Assembly: GCA_026993705.1 (NCBI GenBank)
Contig: JALWSJ010000211.1
Location: forward strand, 1-5,831
Length of the DNA: 5,831 nt
Reading direction: 5' to 3'
From: Flavobacteriales bacterium
Lineage (GTDB): Bacteria > Bacteroidota > Bacteroidia > Flavobacteriales_D > Parvicellaceae
Within the stretch, counting starts at the first letter, position 1; every line of letters begins with the position of its first letter. Positions 5,706 to 5,831 of this stretch are shown one piece after another. The notes below the pieces were generated by a model, which made no database searches, was not told where the DNA came from, and worked only from the letters and a program-made list of their open reading frames with translations. The position numbers and the translations under genes are program-made.

Positions 5706-5831
5706 CAGGGCAAAATCATACTTTTATATTTAAAACTTTAAGTAGATATTCTTCATTCCATCCAGCTTTAAGTCTTTTCCCAGCGATACCCTGTTTTACT
5801 GTTTTTTCATTTTTTAAAAGATTTAAAGCAA
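5706..5831 (-). mobile_element. End of an ISAs1-family-like insertion sequence (rest outside window)
   Basis: The right edge encodes the C-terminus of an ISAs1-like transposase on the minus strand. Ten bases before its stop codon the plus strand reads CAGGGCAAAATCATAC from 5706; CAGGGC is how I recall ISAs1-family terminal inverted repeats beginning. That places the element's boundary at about 5706, with the stop codon inside the terminal repeat. The other end and the target duplication lie outside the window, so the boundary is inferred and not proved. Confidence 0.65.
5716..5831 (-). CDS. Transposase, ISAs1 family-like, C-terminal fragment (5' part outside window)
   Basis: I translated this myself: the last 37 residues and a TGA stop (complement of 5716-5718), open to the right edge. 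It begins ALNLLKNEKTVKQGIAGKRL and continues KAGWNEEYLLKVLNIKV. The pattern ALNLL-K-EKT followed by G(I)xxKRLKAGW and YLLKVL is what I associate with the C-terminal end of ISAs1/H-repeat (DDE) transposases. The catalytic residues lie outside the window, so whether the element is intact cannot be judged. It is convergent with manC, 84 bases from the manC stop, and marks a recent or past insertion next to that gene. Confidence 0.75.
   Translation of the reverse strand, partial: ALNLLKNEKTVKQGIAGKRLKAGWNEEYLLKVLNIKV

Noticed and set aside
1..5831. CRISPR array, tRNA or rRNA
   Set aside because: No regularly spaced direct repeats, cloverleaf or rRNA-like stretch was seen on either strand.

Overview
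The window looks like chromosomal DNA of an AT-rich member of the Bacteroidota, most likely a flavobacterium. Four things point there: a protein with a C-terminal type IX secretion (T9SS) sorting domain, an N-terminal lipoprotein fragment that resembles the T9SS component PorW/SprE, two perfect Bacteroidota-type -7 promoter boxes (TAnnTTTG), and weak or absent Shine-Dalgarno sequences before the main genes. The species cannot be named from the sequence alone.

Layout, left to right. 1-461 (-): N-terminus of a TPR-type lipoprotein that runs off the left edge. 462-1123: about 660 bases without a convincing gene, holding three separate self-complementary elements. These are a multi-stem element with a 19-bp perfect hairpin (550-692), a foldback centred near 760 (715-806), and a MITE-like foldback with terminal inverted repeats (about 925-1103). 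1124-3385 (-): a large secreted T9SS cargo protein. 3471-4382 (-): a membrane-anchored protein with three PASTA domains. 4383-4545: a compact divergent promoter region. 4546-5631 (+): mannose-1-phosphate guanylyltransferase, which makes GDP-mannose. 5706-5831 (-): the end of an insertion sequence, with the last 37 residues of an ISAs1-family-like transposase, running off the right edge.

How the genes fit together. All the host genes concern the cell envelope: a probable part of the T9SS machinery, a T9SS substrate, a PASTA protein that probably faces peptidoglycan, and an enzyme supplying GDP-mannose for surface glycans. This is a shared theme and does not demonstrate a pathway. The PASTA gene and the T9SS cargo gene are co-directional with an 85-base gap and may be co-transcribed. 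The lipoprotein gene beyond the repeat cluster is also co-directional but probably has its own promoter.

The least ordinary part is the repeat cluster at 550-1103. Its three elements have well-defined dyad centres, and two of them share the motif TAGCTATGG at their apex. They look like dispersed intergenic repeats of flavobacterial genomes, or RNA-level structures, rather than random spacer. No defence system, CRISPR array, rRNA or tRNA was seen.
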